Origin: an uncultured Cryptobacterium sp.
GTDB taxonomy: Bacteria; Actinomycetota; Coriobacteriia; Coriobacteriales; Eggerthellaceae
DNA length: 64,000 bases
NCBI GenBank assembly: GCA_958410215.1
Contig: CATYOF010000003.1
Location: forward strand, 62,001 to 126,000
Direction of reading: 5' to 3'
Shown here: positions 27,232 to 35,638 of the stretch, piece after piece
How positions within the stretch are numbered: the first letter of the stretch is position 1
Layout of the letters: the number at the start of each line of letters is the position of its first letter
Position numbers and translations under genes: made by a program
The notes under the pieces: generated by a model
What the model saw: only the letters and a program-made list of their open reading frames with translations
Told to the model about the DNA's origin: nothing
Databases searched by the model: none

Positions 27232-28599
27232 GTGCAAGACTTACCAAATGGATTTACGGGCTTTGCTCATCGCCCTAAAAATTCGGTAGCGGATTATCGC
27301 AAAGCATCTGCAGCTAATCGCGAATCTGGTCGGCAATCGGGCGTTTATACGGGAAGCGCTATAAAGAATTCGCCAAAATATCAACATCCACGGGTGCAGT
27401 CGTCTCGTCCGACAAATCCAGTCGAAGGCCCCACGAAAGAAGACCTTGCCACCATTGATGATCGCGATCGCAGGTGGGCATGGGTAGAAATTGATAGAAC
27501 CGCCATCCAGTACAATGTTATGCAAACAAAGCGTCTTCTTCCTAATAGTTGTCGTTTAATGGCGGTAGTTAAGGCGGATGCTTATGGCCATGGAGCGGCG
27601 GAAGTGGCAAAAGCAGCATGTAGTGCTGGCGCAAGCTATTTGGGCGTAGCTACGGTTAACGAAGCAATCGAGCTGCGTGAAGCGGGAATGCGCGAACCCA
27701 TTCTTATTTTGTCCCAGCCTCCGGCAGAAGCAATTCCGCTGCTTCTGTATTACCAAATCCGTCCTGCGGTTTACACTTCAGAATTCGCGATTGCCTACGG
27801 TGAAGCTGCCGATGCGCAGGGTTTGAAGGCGCCATATCATTTGGCAATCAATTCAGGCATGAATCGTATTGGCGTTCGCTTTAACAATGTCGTGGAATTC
27901 TTGTCTCAGGTAAGTTTTCATCGTGCCTTGGAACTGGAAGGTTGTTTTACGCATTTTGCTACGGCCGATGCGCTTGAAACGCTCGACTTCCAAATCCAAA
28001 TTAATCACTTTGTAGAAGCAATGCGCGCGGTGGAAGCAGCGGGCATCAATCCTGGTATTGTGCATTGTGACAACTCTGCGGCAACGTATAGATTCCCTAA
28101 AACAAATTTTGATATGGTTCGCTTAGGCATTGCCATGTATGGCTATCAGCCTGCTCCTGATACTCATCGAATTATCGACTTGCGTCCTGCCATGAGCGTT
28201 CATGCGCGAATTACGAACGTTATGGTGGTTCCCATGAGCGAAGGGGTAAGTTACGGCATGAATTATCGCAGCCCTGGCAGTGTGAAAATTTGTACCGTAC
28301 CGGTAGGATATGCAGATGGCCTTATGCGTTTGCTTTCAGGAAAAATAGATTTTGCTTATCAGAATCGTGCCGTGCATCAGGTGGGCAACATCTGCATGGA
28401 CCAGTGTATGTTCGAAGTAGATTTGCGATCGCGTGCAAACATTAAAACGCTTGATCCACAAATTGGCGACGAAGTTTTAATTGCGGGTCCGCACGAGATG
28501 GTGGATTGTTCCATTGATACGATGGCAAATCGGGCTGCTACTATTCCGTATGAGCTAATTTGCAATTTCTCTCGTCGTTTGCCTCGCTATTACAAATAA
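27232..28599 (+). CDS. alr: Alanine racemase with N-terminal extension
   Basis: A PLP enzyme making D-alanine for peptidoglycan. The PLP-lysine motif is AVVKADAYGHGA and the catalytic Tyr is in SYGMNYRSPG; CTVPVGYADG and NICMDQCMFEV are also typical. The catalytic part begins at about residue 80 (WVEIDRTAIQYNV). The first ~78 residues are a polar, disordered-looking extension (FTGFAHRPKNSVADYRKASA...) absent from standard enzymes of 360-390 residues; 455 residues in all. It starts with GTG behind AGAAGGAA. No later start has a comparable ribosome site. Confidence 0.96.
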   Translation: MQDLPNGFTGFAHRPKNSVADYRKASAANRESGRQSGVYTGSAIKNSPKYQHPRVQSSRPTNPVEGPTKEDLATIDDRDRRWAWVEIDRTAIQYNVMQTKRLLPNSCRLMAVVKADAYGHGAAEVAKAACSAGASYLGVATVNEAIELREAGMREPILILSQPPAEAIPLLLYYQIRPAVYTSEFAIAYGEAADAQGLKAPYHLAINSGMNRIGVRFNNVVEFLSQVSFHRALELEGCFTHFATADALETLDFQIQINHFVEAMRAVEAAGINPGIVHCDNSAATYRFPKTNFDMVRLGIAMYGYQPAPDTHRIIDLRPAMSVHARITNVMVVPMSEGVSYGMNYRSPGSVKICTVPVGYADGLMRLLSGKIDFAYQNRAVHQVGNICMDQCMFEVDLRSRANIKTLDPQIGDEVLIAGPHEMVDCSIDTMANRAATIPYELICNFSRRLPRYYK

Positions 28600-28667
28600 A
28601 ACCATGTAACGCGTCGTAATATGCTGCAATACGCGAAAAGCCAAGATGAAAAAACAAGGAGGTTTGC

Positions 28668-29273
28668 ATGCAGGTAGAAAAACTTCCCTTAGACGAAATT
28701 CGCGCGCAGGTAGAAAAGTGTCATGCCTGTCCGTTGTGCGAAACGCGCACCAACATTGTATTTGGTGATGGCGATCCTCATGCACGTGTGCTTATTGTGG
28801 GTGAAGCGCCTGGTAAAAATGAAGACCTTCAAGGCAAGCCTTTTGTGGGTGCTGCAGGTAAGTTTTTGGATGAACTTCTGGAAGAAGCAGGCTTAAAGCG
28901 CGAAGAAGTATTTATCGCTAACGTTCTTAAATGTCGCCCACCATCGAATCGCAATCCTCAGGCGGACGAAATTGAAGCCTGTGCACCATTTTTACGCGAA
29001 CAAACGCAATCCATTGATCCGTGGATTATTGTAACTATGGGTAATTTCGCCACGCAGTTTATCCTGCGTACTGGCACGGGCATTACTCGTTTGCGGGGGA
29101 CCGTGCAGCAAACGGGACGCTTTGTGGTGCTTCCCGTCTTTCATCCTGCGGCGGCAATTTATGACCGTTCAAAGCGCGATGTGCTCCTTGAGGATTTTCG
29201 GCAGGTAGGTGCGCTTGTGCGTGCTAGAATGGCCCAGGAACAAGACAAAAGTGCCTCGAGTACTTCAGAGTAA
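28668..29273 (+). CDS. Uracil-DNA glycosylase, family 4 (Fe-S type)
   Basis: Removes uracil from DNA. At 201 residues it fits family 4/5 enzymes. The 4Fe-4S ligands are in CHACPLC near the N-terminus and in NVLKCRPP and IEACAPF. The active-site motif GEAPGKNEDLQGKPFVGAAG and the C-terminal PVFHPAAAIYD with its catalytic-loop His match the family. AAGGAGG precedes the ATG. It follows alr by 68 bp. Confidence 0.95.
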   Translation: MQVEKLPLDEIRAQVEKCHACPLCETRTNIVFGDGDPHARVLIVGEAPGKNEDLQGKPFVGAAGKFLDELLEEAGLKREEVFIANVLKCRPPSNRNPQADEIEACAPFLREQTQSIDPWIIVTMGNFATQFILRTGTGITRLRGTVQQTGRFVVLPVFHPAAAIYDRSKRDVLLEDFRQVGALVRARMAQEQDKSASSTSE

Positions 29274-29319
29274 TTTCTTAGAGTCAAATCGAGCGCACAA
29301 AGAAAGATTGGAGTATCCA

Positions 29320-29550
29320 ATGGTAGAAAAATCTGATGTAGCAGCAGTGCTTGAACTTATTCGTCCCTCTCTTCAGGCTGATGGCGGCGACGTTCAGCTG
29401 GTTGATGTCGACGAAGAAGGCGTAGTAACGGTAGAGCTTCAGGGTGCTTGCAAGGGCTGCCCTATGTCTCAGATGACGCTTGCTCATGGTGTTGAGCGCG
29501 TATTGAAGGACCGCGTACCGGGCGTTACCCGCGTTGTTCCTGCTCAGTAG
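29320..29550 (+). CDS. NifU C-terminal-domain Fe-S scaffold protein
   Basis: A 76-residue protein made only of the NifU C-terminal domain. The pattern LQADGGDVQLVDVDEEGVVTVELQGACKGCPMS contains the cluster-binding CxxC. It likely carries a 4Fe-4S cluster for delivery to target proteins, useful here given the many Fe-S enzymes. The start is the ATG at 29320; the longer in-frame reading overlaps the glycosylase gene. Confidence 0.94.
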   Translation: MVEKSDVAAVLELIRPSLQADGGDVQLVDVDEEGVVTVELQGACKGCPMSQMTLAHGVERVLKDRVPGVTRVVPAQ

Positions 29551-29660
29551 TACGTTACTTCAGGGCAAATGCAGAACTAACGACACTGCGCATTCGTTTG
29601 CAGGTTGACGATCAAAAGCGTTGTTCGTTTAGCTAAAAGTTCAGCTTGTAATGAATTGAA

Positions 29661-29699
29661 GAAGCTATCGCATCCACTAGGGTGCGGTAGCTTCCTTTT
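29661..29699 (+). terminator. Terminator after the NifU-like gene
   Basis: GAAGCTATCGCA (29661-29672) pairs with 29683-29694 (one T-G pair), followed by CTTTT. Confidence 0.85.
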
Positions 29700-29826
29700 A
29701 TCGAATGGCAATATAACGAAGCAGTGTCGTGTAGTTTTGCGCGTTATGCTCTAGTCATAGTTTTGTTTTATGTTGCTAGCCATTCGCTTTGTTGGGCTAG
29801 TTTGATACGTAAAGGATCTGGTGAAG

Positions 29827-30084
29827 ATGGCACATTGTTGGGAAATTCGTGGATGTGATGACGAAATGCAATCCCGTTGTCCCCATGCGGTGGCGAACGA
29901 TAACTGTCCGCCCGATTGTCATTTCGCTTCCTGTGATAGACCAACTCATGTGGTAACTTCAAATTTTGAGTTACTTTTTCGTACCGATATCGATCGAAAT
30001 GCTAATGTAAAGGACATCTGCAGCTTCTGCGAATTCTTCCTTTCGCATGCGCCTGCAGAAAAGGAAACAGTGTCCGAGCAGTAA
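29827..30084 (+). CDS. Small Cys-rich protein with CWE...CP motif
   Basis: An 85-residue protein with nine cysteines. HCWEIRGCDDEMQSRCPH, then DNCPPDCHFASC, and near the end CSFCEFF look like a metal or Fe-S binding arrangement. The N-terminal CWEIxxC...CP pattern recalls short cysteine segments found in some anaerobe redox and signalling proteins, but I cannot name a family. The ATG at 29827 is chosen; a GTG two codons earlier is also possible behind AAAGGA. It ends 7 nt before lgt, so the two are probably co-expressed. Confidence 0.6.
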   Translation: MAHCWEIRGCDDEMQSRCPHAVANDNCPPDCHFASCDRPTHVVTSNFELLFRTDIDRNANVKDICSFCEFFLSHAPAEKETVSEQ

Positions 30085-30091
30085 GGAAGCT

Positions 30092-30922
30092 ATGCTCAAC
30101 GAAATATATCAAAGTCTTGATCCCGTCGCTTTTTCTGTGGATCCTTTTACGGCTCGTTGGTATGGTTTGGCCTACGTTGCGGGATTTCTCTGTGCTATAG
30201 CAGTTATGTATGTGGTGGGTAAGCGCTGGAAAATGCGCTTTACTTTCGATTCGCTGTGTATTGTGCTTCTATGCGCAATGATTGGCGTTATTGTGGGCGG
30301 CAGACTGGGGTATGTCCTGTTCTATAACTTCGAAATGTATGCGGCCGACCCTCTTGCCATTTTCAATTTCTCAAATGGCGGTATGAGTTTTCATGGAGGC
30401 TTTGTTGGTGCTCTTGTTGCGGCAGTCATTGCTTCTCGCATTATTAAAATGCCGTTTTTGTCGCTGATTGATTTGGCTATGATAGGTGTACCTATTGGCT
30501 TGTTCTTTGGTCGTTGCGCTAACTTTATCAATGGCGAACTATGGGGCGCTCCTACCGATTTGCCGTGGGGCGTGGTATTTGGTGGTGCTGCGGGAATGGA
30601 ACCGCGTCATCCAAGTCAGCTGTACGAAGCTTTCTTTGAAGGCATCGTGTTGTTTGTAGTGTTGTTTCTGTTGTCGCGAAAACAGCCTCCGTTTTCTCAG
30701 GGCACATATGCAGGTGTTTTCATGCTAGGTTATGGCATTTGTCGTTTTGCCGTAGAATTTATTCGTGAACCCGATGTGCAGCTGGGCTATTTGTGGGGTA
30801 ATTGGCTTACGATGGGCCAGGTTCTTTCGGTTCCTTTGATTCTTATCGGAATAGGACTTTTGATTTACGCTTGGAAAACAAAGCGCCCTCAAGAAGGCCC
30901 TCAGTATGAGGCTGAAGAATAA
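30092..30922 (+). CDS. lgt: Prolipoprotein diacylglyceryl transferase
   Basis: A 276-residue polytopic membrane enzyme that adds diacylglycerol from phosphatidylglycerol to the lipobox Cys of prolipoproteins. Visible are the Lgt motifs GGRLGYVLFYN, MSFHGGFVGAL, the signature GRCANFINGELWGAPTDLPW, and PRHPSQLYEA. AAGGAAGC precedes the ATG. Its targets include the lipoproteins at 25855 (if restored) and 37509. Confidence 0.97.
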   Translation: MLNEIYQSLDPVAFSVDPFTARWYGLAYVAGFLCAIAVMYVVGKRWKMRFTFDSLCIVLLCAMIGVIVGGRLGYVLFYNFEMYAADPLAIFNFSNGGMSFHGGFVGALVAAVIASRIIKMPFLSLIDLAMIGVPIGLFFGRCANFINGELWGAPTDLPWGVVFGGAAGMEPRHPSQLYEAFFEGIVLFVVLFLLSRKQPPFSQGTYAGVFMLGYGICRFAVEFIREPDVQLGYLWGNWLTMGQVLSVPLILIGIGLLIYAWKTKRPQEGPQYEAEE

Positions 30923-31029
30923 AAGATACGAGATACAACAGATAACATACGACATCATACCGTTACGTATTTGATGCTGTTCAGGCTCTATAATTAATGA
31001 AAGATACTACTTAAGAGAAGGGAATTCTC

Positions 31030-31410
31030 ATGAGCAAACTTCAATTTTTTAAATGTATGCACTGCGGCAATGTTGCCGTAAAAGTATTCGATAAAGGTGT
31101 GCCGCTGATGTGCTGCGGTGAAAAAATGCAGCTTCTTGAAGCAGGCGTTACCGATGCGGCTCAGGAAAAGCATGTACCAGTAGTAACTCAGAGCGATGTT
31201 ATTCATGTTGAGGTTGGTAGCGTTGCTCATCCTATGGAAGAAGAGCACTACATTACCATGATTGTTCTGGAAACCACCAAAGGCTTCCAGGTTAAGCAGC
31301 TCAATCCAGGCGAAGCACCTGCTGCTGACTTCACCGTTGCTCCTGGTGAAGAAGCGGTTGCGGTATATGAGTACTGTAATCTTCACGGTCTTTGGAAAAC
31401 AGAACTGTAA
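31030..31410 (+). CDS. dfx: Desulfoferrodoxin (superoxide reductase)
   Basis: A 126-residue two-centre protein that reduces superoxide to peroxide without releasing oxygen, a typical anaerobe defence. The N-terminal desulforedoxin-like Fe centre shows CMHCGN and CCGEKM. The catalytic centre II shows EKHVPV, HPMEEEHYI and CNLHGLWK (four His and one Cys). AGAGAAGGGA lies upstream. The gene has its own leader and stands alone. Confidence 0.97.
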   Translation: MSKLQFFKCMHCGNVAVKVFDKGVPLMCCGEKMQLLEAGVTDAAQEKHVPVVTQSDVIHVEVGSVAHPMEEEHYITMIVLETTKGFQVKQLNPGEAPAADFTVAPGEEAVAVYEYCNLHGLWKTEL

Positions 31411-31480
31411 AGACGCCCGGAAGCGCATAAGCGCTTTTGGAAGATCATAGGGAAAGACTACATTTTGTAAATAGACACAC

Positions 31481-31504
31481 GAAGGGAAGCGAAAGCTTCC
31501 CTTC
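31481..31504. terminator. GNRA-loop hairpin after dfx
   Basis: GAAGGGAAGC pairs perfectly with GCTTCCCTTC around a GAAA tetraloop. A T-run is lacking, so it may be a terminator or an mRNA-stabilising stem before the next gene. Confidence 0.55.
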
Positions 31505-31521
31505 GTTGGTATTATGTAGGC

Positions 31522-33144
31522 ATGTCTAAGAAACGAAACAAATCAAGCAAGAAGAAAGCGAACATGTCCTCTTTTCCTGTGGTCCCGCCGTCGGGTATGT
31601 ATGAAGTTGCCATAGTAGGCGGAGGAGCATCGGGACTTGCGTGTGCAGTTGCTTACATGCAGGCACTTGAGCAAGAGGCTCGCAATTGCCAAGCTGAAAA
31701 GCACGCGTACTGCCAGGTAGCAAAGGGCAACAACCTTTACCAAACAACAAACGACAGAACCGATCAAACGAAAAACGATACAACTTGCCAGGTGGTGAAT
31801 GGCGCACCAGCAGCAAAGCTTAAGCCTCGTGTGGTAATTCTAGAAGCAGGAAAACGTATAGGAACTTCAATTATGCGCAGTGGTAATGGGCGCTGTAATT
31901 TTTCTAACGCCTCGCTTGAGGTATCTCGGTACTATCATGCATCTTTCGTAGAAGAAGCCTTTTCAGCGCTTGATTCGAACCTTCATGTTCCTTCGGTGCT
32001 TGACTGGTTTAAACGGCTGGGCCTTGTGTGGGAAGAAATGCCAGGTAGTGGTGGGCTTTTGTATCCCTTTTCGAAAAAGGCCAATTCGGTACTTGATGTT
32101 TTGCGCAAAGCGCTTGATGAATACGGTGTTGAATTGTGCGAAATGTCTATGGTGAATGAAGTCTGCTCGCCTATGCAAAGGGTATTTCATGTGAGCGGGG
32201 AAACACGCATAAGTGACGACGAACGAGTCCCTTTTGAAATTACTGCTCGCAATGTGGTAATAGCTTCCGGTGGGGCTACGCCGCAGGAAATGCTTTCAAG
32301 CTATAACCTTTCCTATTGCGATCCCGAGCCAATTTTGGGACCTCTTCAAGTGGAACCGTTGGCACCTCTTTATCTTAAAACCCTTGACGGTATTCGTATA
32401 CAAGCAAAAGTGAAGCTTGCGAGAAACGCGCAAAGCCTCAAGGCACGGACTGATGTTAAGAACCCTAAAGTCTTGCAGGGTGGTATGGCGCAAGGTGCCA
32501 CGCCACAGGGTGGTGTGATGCGAAACGATGCAACGCAGGGCAGCGCGGTGCAGGGCGATGCGATGCGGGGACCTTGCGTTTTCGAAGAAGAAGGCGAAGT
32601 GCTCTTTCGTGAGTATGGCGTTTCAGGCATTGTAATATTTAATGCTTCGCGTTATGCATGCCAAGGTGATACGTTGTTGCTCGATATAATGCCGCACTAT
32701 ACGCAAGAGGCTCTGTTGGATTTCTTACGCACACGCCTTGCGCAACAAAAAAACTGTCTTGCGCGAACGTTTTTCACCGGGTTTGTAGTTAATCCGCTTG
32801 CAGAAGCACTTCTTCGGGCAGCAGGTATTGAAGGCGATACTCGCTTGTCAGAGGCGGATATTACAGCGTTAGCGCAGGTTTGTAAGGCATTTCCGTTTAA
32901 TGTCCAGGGAATAGCTGATGCACGTACTTGCCAGGTGCGACGGGGCGGTATTCAACCCGAAGAAGTAAATCCTGCAACTATGCAGGTGCATTCTTGTCCG
33001 GGGCTTTTTGTGTTGGGCGAAGCTCTTGATGTGGATGGACCTTGTGGAGGATATAACCTTCATTGGGCGTGGACAACGGGGTTGTTGTCAGGTACCACAC
33101 TTGCTTTATATAGCAAGCAGACAAAGGAGAACGAACGTGATTGA
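31522..33144 (+). CDS. HI0933/BaiN-like flavoprotein
   Basis: A 540-residue FAD protein with the dinucleotide fold VAIVGGGASGLACAVAY, SGNGRCNFSN and the C-terminal PGLFVLGEALDVDGPCGGYNLHWAWTTG that are hallmarks of the YhiN/HI0933 group. It is longer than the usual ~400-420 residues because of two low-complexity inserts: one at about 45-90 (Q/N/T/D/K-rich) and one at about 310-350 (repeated GGMAQGATPQGG-like turns). The group's activity is poorly defined; BaiN of a bile-acid-transforming Clostridium is one relative. The next gene overlaps its stop by 8 nt. Confidence 0.85.
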   Translation: MSKKRNKSSKKKANMSSFPVVPPSGMYEVAIVGGGASGLACAVAYMQALEQEARNCQAEKHAYCQVAKGNNLYQTTNDRTDQTKNDTTCQVVNGAPAAKLKPRVVILEAGKRIGTSIMRSGNGRCNFSNASLEVSRYYHASFVEEAFSALDSNLHVPSVLDWFKRLGLVWEEMPGSGGLLYPFSKKANSVLDVLRKALDEYGVELCEMSMVNEVCSPMQRVFHVSGETRISDDERVPFEITARNVVIASGGATPQEMLSSYNLSYCDPEPILGPLQVEPLAPLYLKTLDGIRIQAKVKLARNAQSLKARTDVKNPKVLQGGMAQGATPQGGVMRNDATQGSAVQGDAMRGPCVFEEEGEVLFREYGVSGIVIFNASRYACQGDTLLLDIMPHYTQEALLDFLRTRLAQQKNCLARTFFTGFVVNPLAEALLRAAGIEGDTRLSEADITALAQVCKAFPFNVQGIADARTCQVRRGGIQPEEVNPATMQVHSCPGLFVLGEALDVDGPCGGYNLHWAWTTGLLSGTTLALYSKQTKENERD

Positions 33145-34879
33145 AGTAGCGGGTATCCCTCTTTCGCTTGATGCCATGCTTCCAGAACATGGTGCCCTCC
33201 AGAAAAAGGAAATTGCCCGTGCGTTGGGAATTTCCTCTGCAGAAATAAAGAAATGGACGCTCCTTCGAAAAAGCGTTGATGCACGGAAGAAATCCAATGT
33301 TCATTTCACGACCACTTTTGCCTGCGAACTTTCCAAAAATCAAGAACAGAAGTTTCTTGTTAAGGCTCCAAAAGGTCTTCAGGTAAAGGCAGCCAAGCCT
33401 TATGTTCCGCTTGCATGTCCTTCCTGTGATCCAGTGCAAAATCCCATTTTAGTGGTGGGACTTGGTCCTGCCGGTTTATTCGCTGCATTGTACTTGGCAC
33501 GATGCGGGCTTCGTCCTCTTGTGGTTGAACGCGGCTTTGACGTGGAAAAACGCGCTCATGATGTGGATGCATTTGAGCAAACAGGGAAACTGAACCCTCA
33601 TTCAAATATTCAATTTGGTGAAGGTGGGGCAGGCACGTTTTCAGATGGGAAGCTGACCACCAATATCAAAAGTCCTTACGCCAAACATGTGCTTCACTGG
33701 TTTGTGGATGCAGGAGCACCTGAAAGTATTCTGGTTGAATCGCATCCCCATTTGGGAAGCGATAAACTGCCTGCTATGGTGGCACATATGCGTAAGGAAA
33801 TTATTGCGCTTGGTGGGGAAGTACGATTTGGAACTCGTCTTGCAGATTGGGAATTTCAAAACGGTGCGATTTCTTGTGTACACCTTGAAGAAGTAGAAAC
33901 AGGACGCATTTCTGTGCAACCAGTAAGCAAGGTAATACTTGCGTGCGGCCATTCGGCGCGAGATGTGTTTGAACTTTGCAAGCAAACCGGATTCGCTATG
34001 GAACAAAAGCCTTTTTCGGTAGGAGTACGTATAGAACACCCCCAAAACGTTATCAACGAAGCTCAGTGGGGAAAGGCTGCAAGCCACCCTGCTTTAGGGG
34101 CAGCAGAATATAAATTAGCAGTTCATTTACCAAGTGGCAGAAGCGTGTATACCTTCTGCATGTGCCCCGGTGGTGTGGTGGTTGCGGCAGCAAGCGAAGA
34201 AGGCGGTGTGGTTACCAACGGCATGAGCCGTTATGCGCGTGCGGAAGAAAATGCCAATGCTGCCTTATTGGTCAACGTTGATCCGAGTGATTTTGATAGC
34301 GACGATGTGTTGGCGGGAGTACATTTGCAGCGCCGTATCGAGCAGGCTGCGTTTGCTTTGGGGCAAGAATACGGTGCTTTACCTTATCAAGCTCCTTGCC
34401 AACGAGTGGGAGACTTTCTTGCTTCGGCAGCTTCGGATGGTACGGGCAAGACAGCAGACAGTAGCGAAACGGACGGCATCGGCAAAGCGGTGACCCCTTC
34501 GGTATGTGCGGGCATACAGCCTACCTATGGGCGAGGCGTATTTGAGGCCCCTCTTTCAGAATGCTTGCCTGCTTTTGTAGTGGATGCCCTCGCGCAAGCT
34601 CTGCCTATGTTAGGGAAGAAGCTTGCACATTTTGATGACCCTAATGCATGTATGACGGCTCCCGAGACGCGATCATCGTCTCCTGTTCGTATTAAGCGCG
34701 GTAAAAACTTGCAAGCTTATTGGACTAGCGAAGGCGCAGCGACCCATCGCTCTAGTCTGGCATCGGAAACCGGAATTTATCCCTGCGGTGAAGGCCCTGG
34801 GTTTGCCGGAGGAATTATGTCTGCCGCATGCGATGGTTTGCGCATTGCTCATTCAATCATTGAATCGCTTCGTTCATAA
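33137..34879 (+). CDS. FAD-dependent oxidoreductase (COG2509-like)
   Basis: A 580-residue flavoprotein. An N-terminal RNA-binding-like small domain (ALQKKEIARALGISSAEIKKWTLLRKSVDARKK) precedes the FAD fold NPILVVGLGPAGLFAALYLARCG, EGGAGTFSDGKLTT, and the C-terminal GIYPCGEGPGFAGGIMSAACDG. This matches uncharacterised FAD-dependent dehydrogenases that often sit next to other flavoproteins. A Gly/Ser/Thr-rich insert lies at about 433-455. The GTG at 33137 follows AAAGGAG and overlaps the previous gene, implying translational coupling. Confidence 0.85.
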   Translation: MIEVAGIPLSLDAMLPEHGALQKKEIARALGISSAEIKKWTLLRKSVDARKKSNVHFTTTFACELSKNQEQKFLVKAPKGLQVKAAKPYVPLACPSCDPVQNPILVVGLGPAGLFAALYLARCGLRPLVVERGFDVEKRAHDVDAFEQTGKLNPHSNIQFGEGGAGTFSDGKLTTNIKSPYAKHVLHWFVDAGAPESILVESHPHLGSDKLPAMVAHMRKEIIALGGEVRFGTRLADWEFQNGAISCVHLEEVETGRISVQPVSKVILACGHSARDVFELCKQTGFAMEQKPFSVGVRIEHPQNVINEAQWGKAASHPALGAAEYKLAVHLPSGRSVYTFCMCPGGVVVAAASEEGGVVTNGMSRYARAEENANAALLVNVDPSDFDSDDVLAGVHLQRRIEQAAFALGQEYGALPYQAPCQRVGDFLASAASDGTGKTADSSETDGIGKAVTPSVCAGIQPTYGRGVFEAPLSECLPAFVVDALAQALPMLGKKLAHFDDPNACMTAPETRSSSPVRIKRGKNLQAYWTSEGAATHRSSLASETGIYPCGEGPGFAGGIMSAACDGLRIAHSIIESLRS

Positions 34880-34974
34880 CTAGATAGTGCAATTTTCTTG
34901 CGGTGTAGTGCGCTGTTCTTTGCTTGGCGCTATTATGGAAAACTCCAAGCTTTACGTATAAGAAGTGATACTAC

Positions 34975-35625
34975 ATGACTAAAACGCACTCTCCTTCGGC
35001 GAAAGCCACCACGGAAGCCTTGCAGGAACAGGCTTTACAGGCACTTTTACGTGGTGAAGCAGTAATCTTTCCTACCGATACTCTTTTTGGTATTGGGGTT
35101 TCGGTTTGCCATGCTCAATCACCTGAATGTTTGTATCGCATCAAGAAGCGCGATGAACGCAAGCCAATCGCCTGGTTGGTGAACAATCCCGATGCGCTTG
35201 ATGAATATGGAAAAGATATTCCGCCTTATGCTTATGCGCTTGTTAGGGCATATTGGCCAGGCCCGCTTACGCTTATTGTGAGGGCAAATGAAAAGGTGCC
35301 ACGCACGTTTCAGTCAGAATCAGGAAGCGTGGGCATGCGCATGCCTGCAAGTGATGTTGCTTGCAATCTTATAGCGCAAATAGGCTGCCCCCTTGCCACC
35401 ACATCGGCAAATATTTCGGGTCATGCTAATGCCTGTTCTTTTGAGGATTTAGAACCAGAAATTCTTGCGCAAGTTCCTGTTGCTCTGAGTGATGGGGAGG
35501 TAAAACAGGGAATTGCTTCTACGGTAATTGATTGCACGCAGGGCGATACTCCTATTGTGTTACGCGAAGGGGTTATTTTCCAGACTGATATCGCTGCAGT
35601 AGTTGCGCAATCTTCGATGGCTTAG
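34975..35625 (+). CDS. TsaC/Sua5/YrdC-family threonylcarbamoyl-AMP synthase
   Basis: A 216-residue protein that makes threonylcarbamoyl-AMP for t6A modification of ANN-decoding tRNAs. Visible are AVIFPTDTLFGIGVSV, IKKRDERKPIAWLV, RAYWPGPLTLIV, VGMRMPA, and PLATTSANISG, which are all Sua5/YrdC motifs. It lacks the extra C-terminal Sua5 domain. The weakly conserved N-terminal 20 residues are Ser/Thr/Ala-rich. Confidence 0.93.
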   Translation: MTKTHSPSAKATTEALQEQALQALLRGEAVIFPTDTLFGIGVSVCHAQSPECLYRIKKRDERKPIAWLVNNPDALDEYGKDIPPYAYALVRAYWPGPLTLIVRANEKVPRTFQSESGSVGMRMPASDVACNLIAQIGCPLATTSANISGHANACSFEDLEPEILAQVPVALSDGEVKQGIASTVIDCTQGDTPIVLREGVIFQTDIAAVVAQSSMA

Positions 35626-35638
35626 GGAGGGTGCGATA

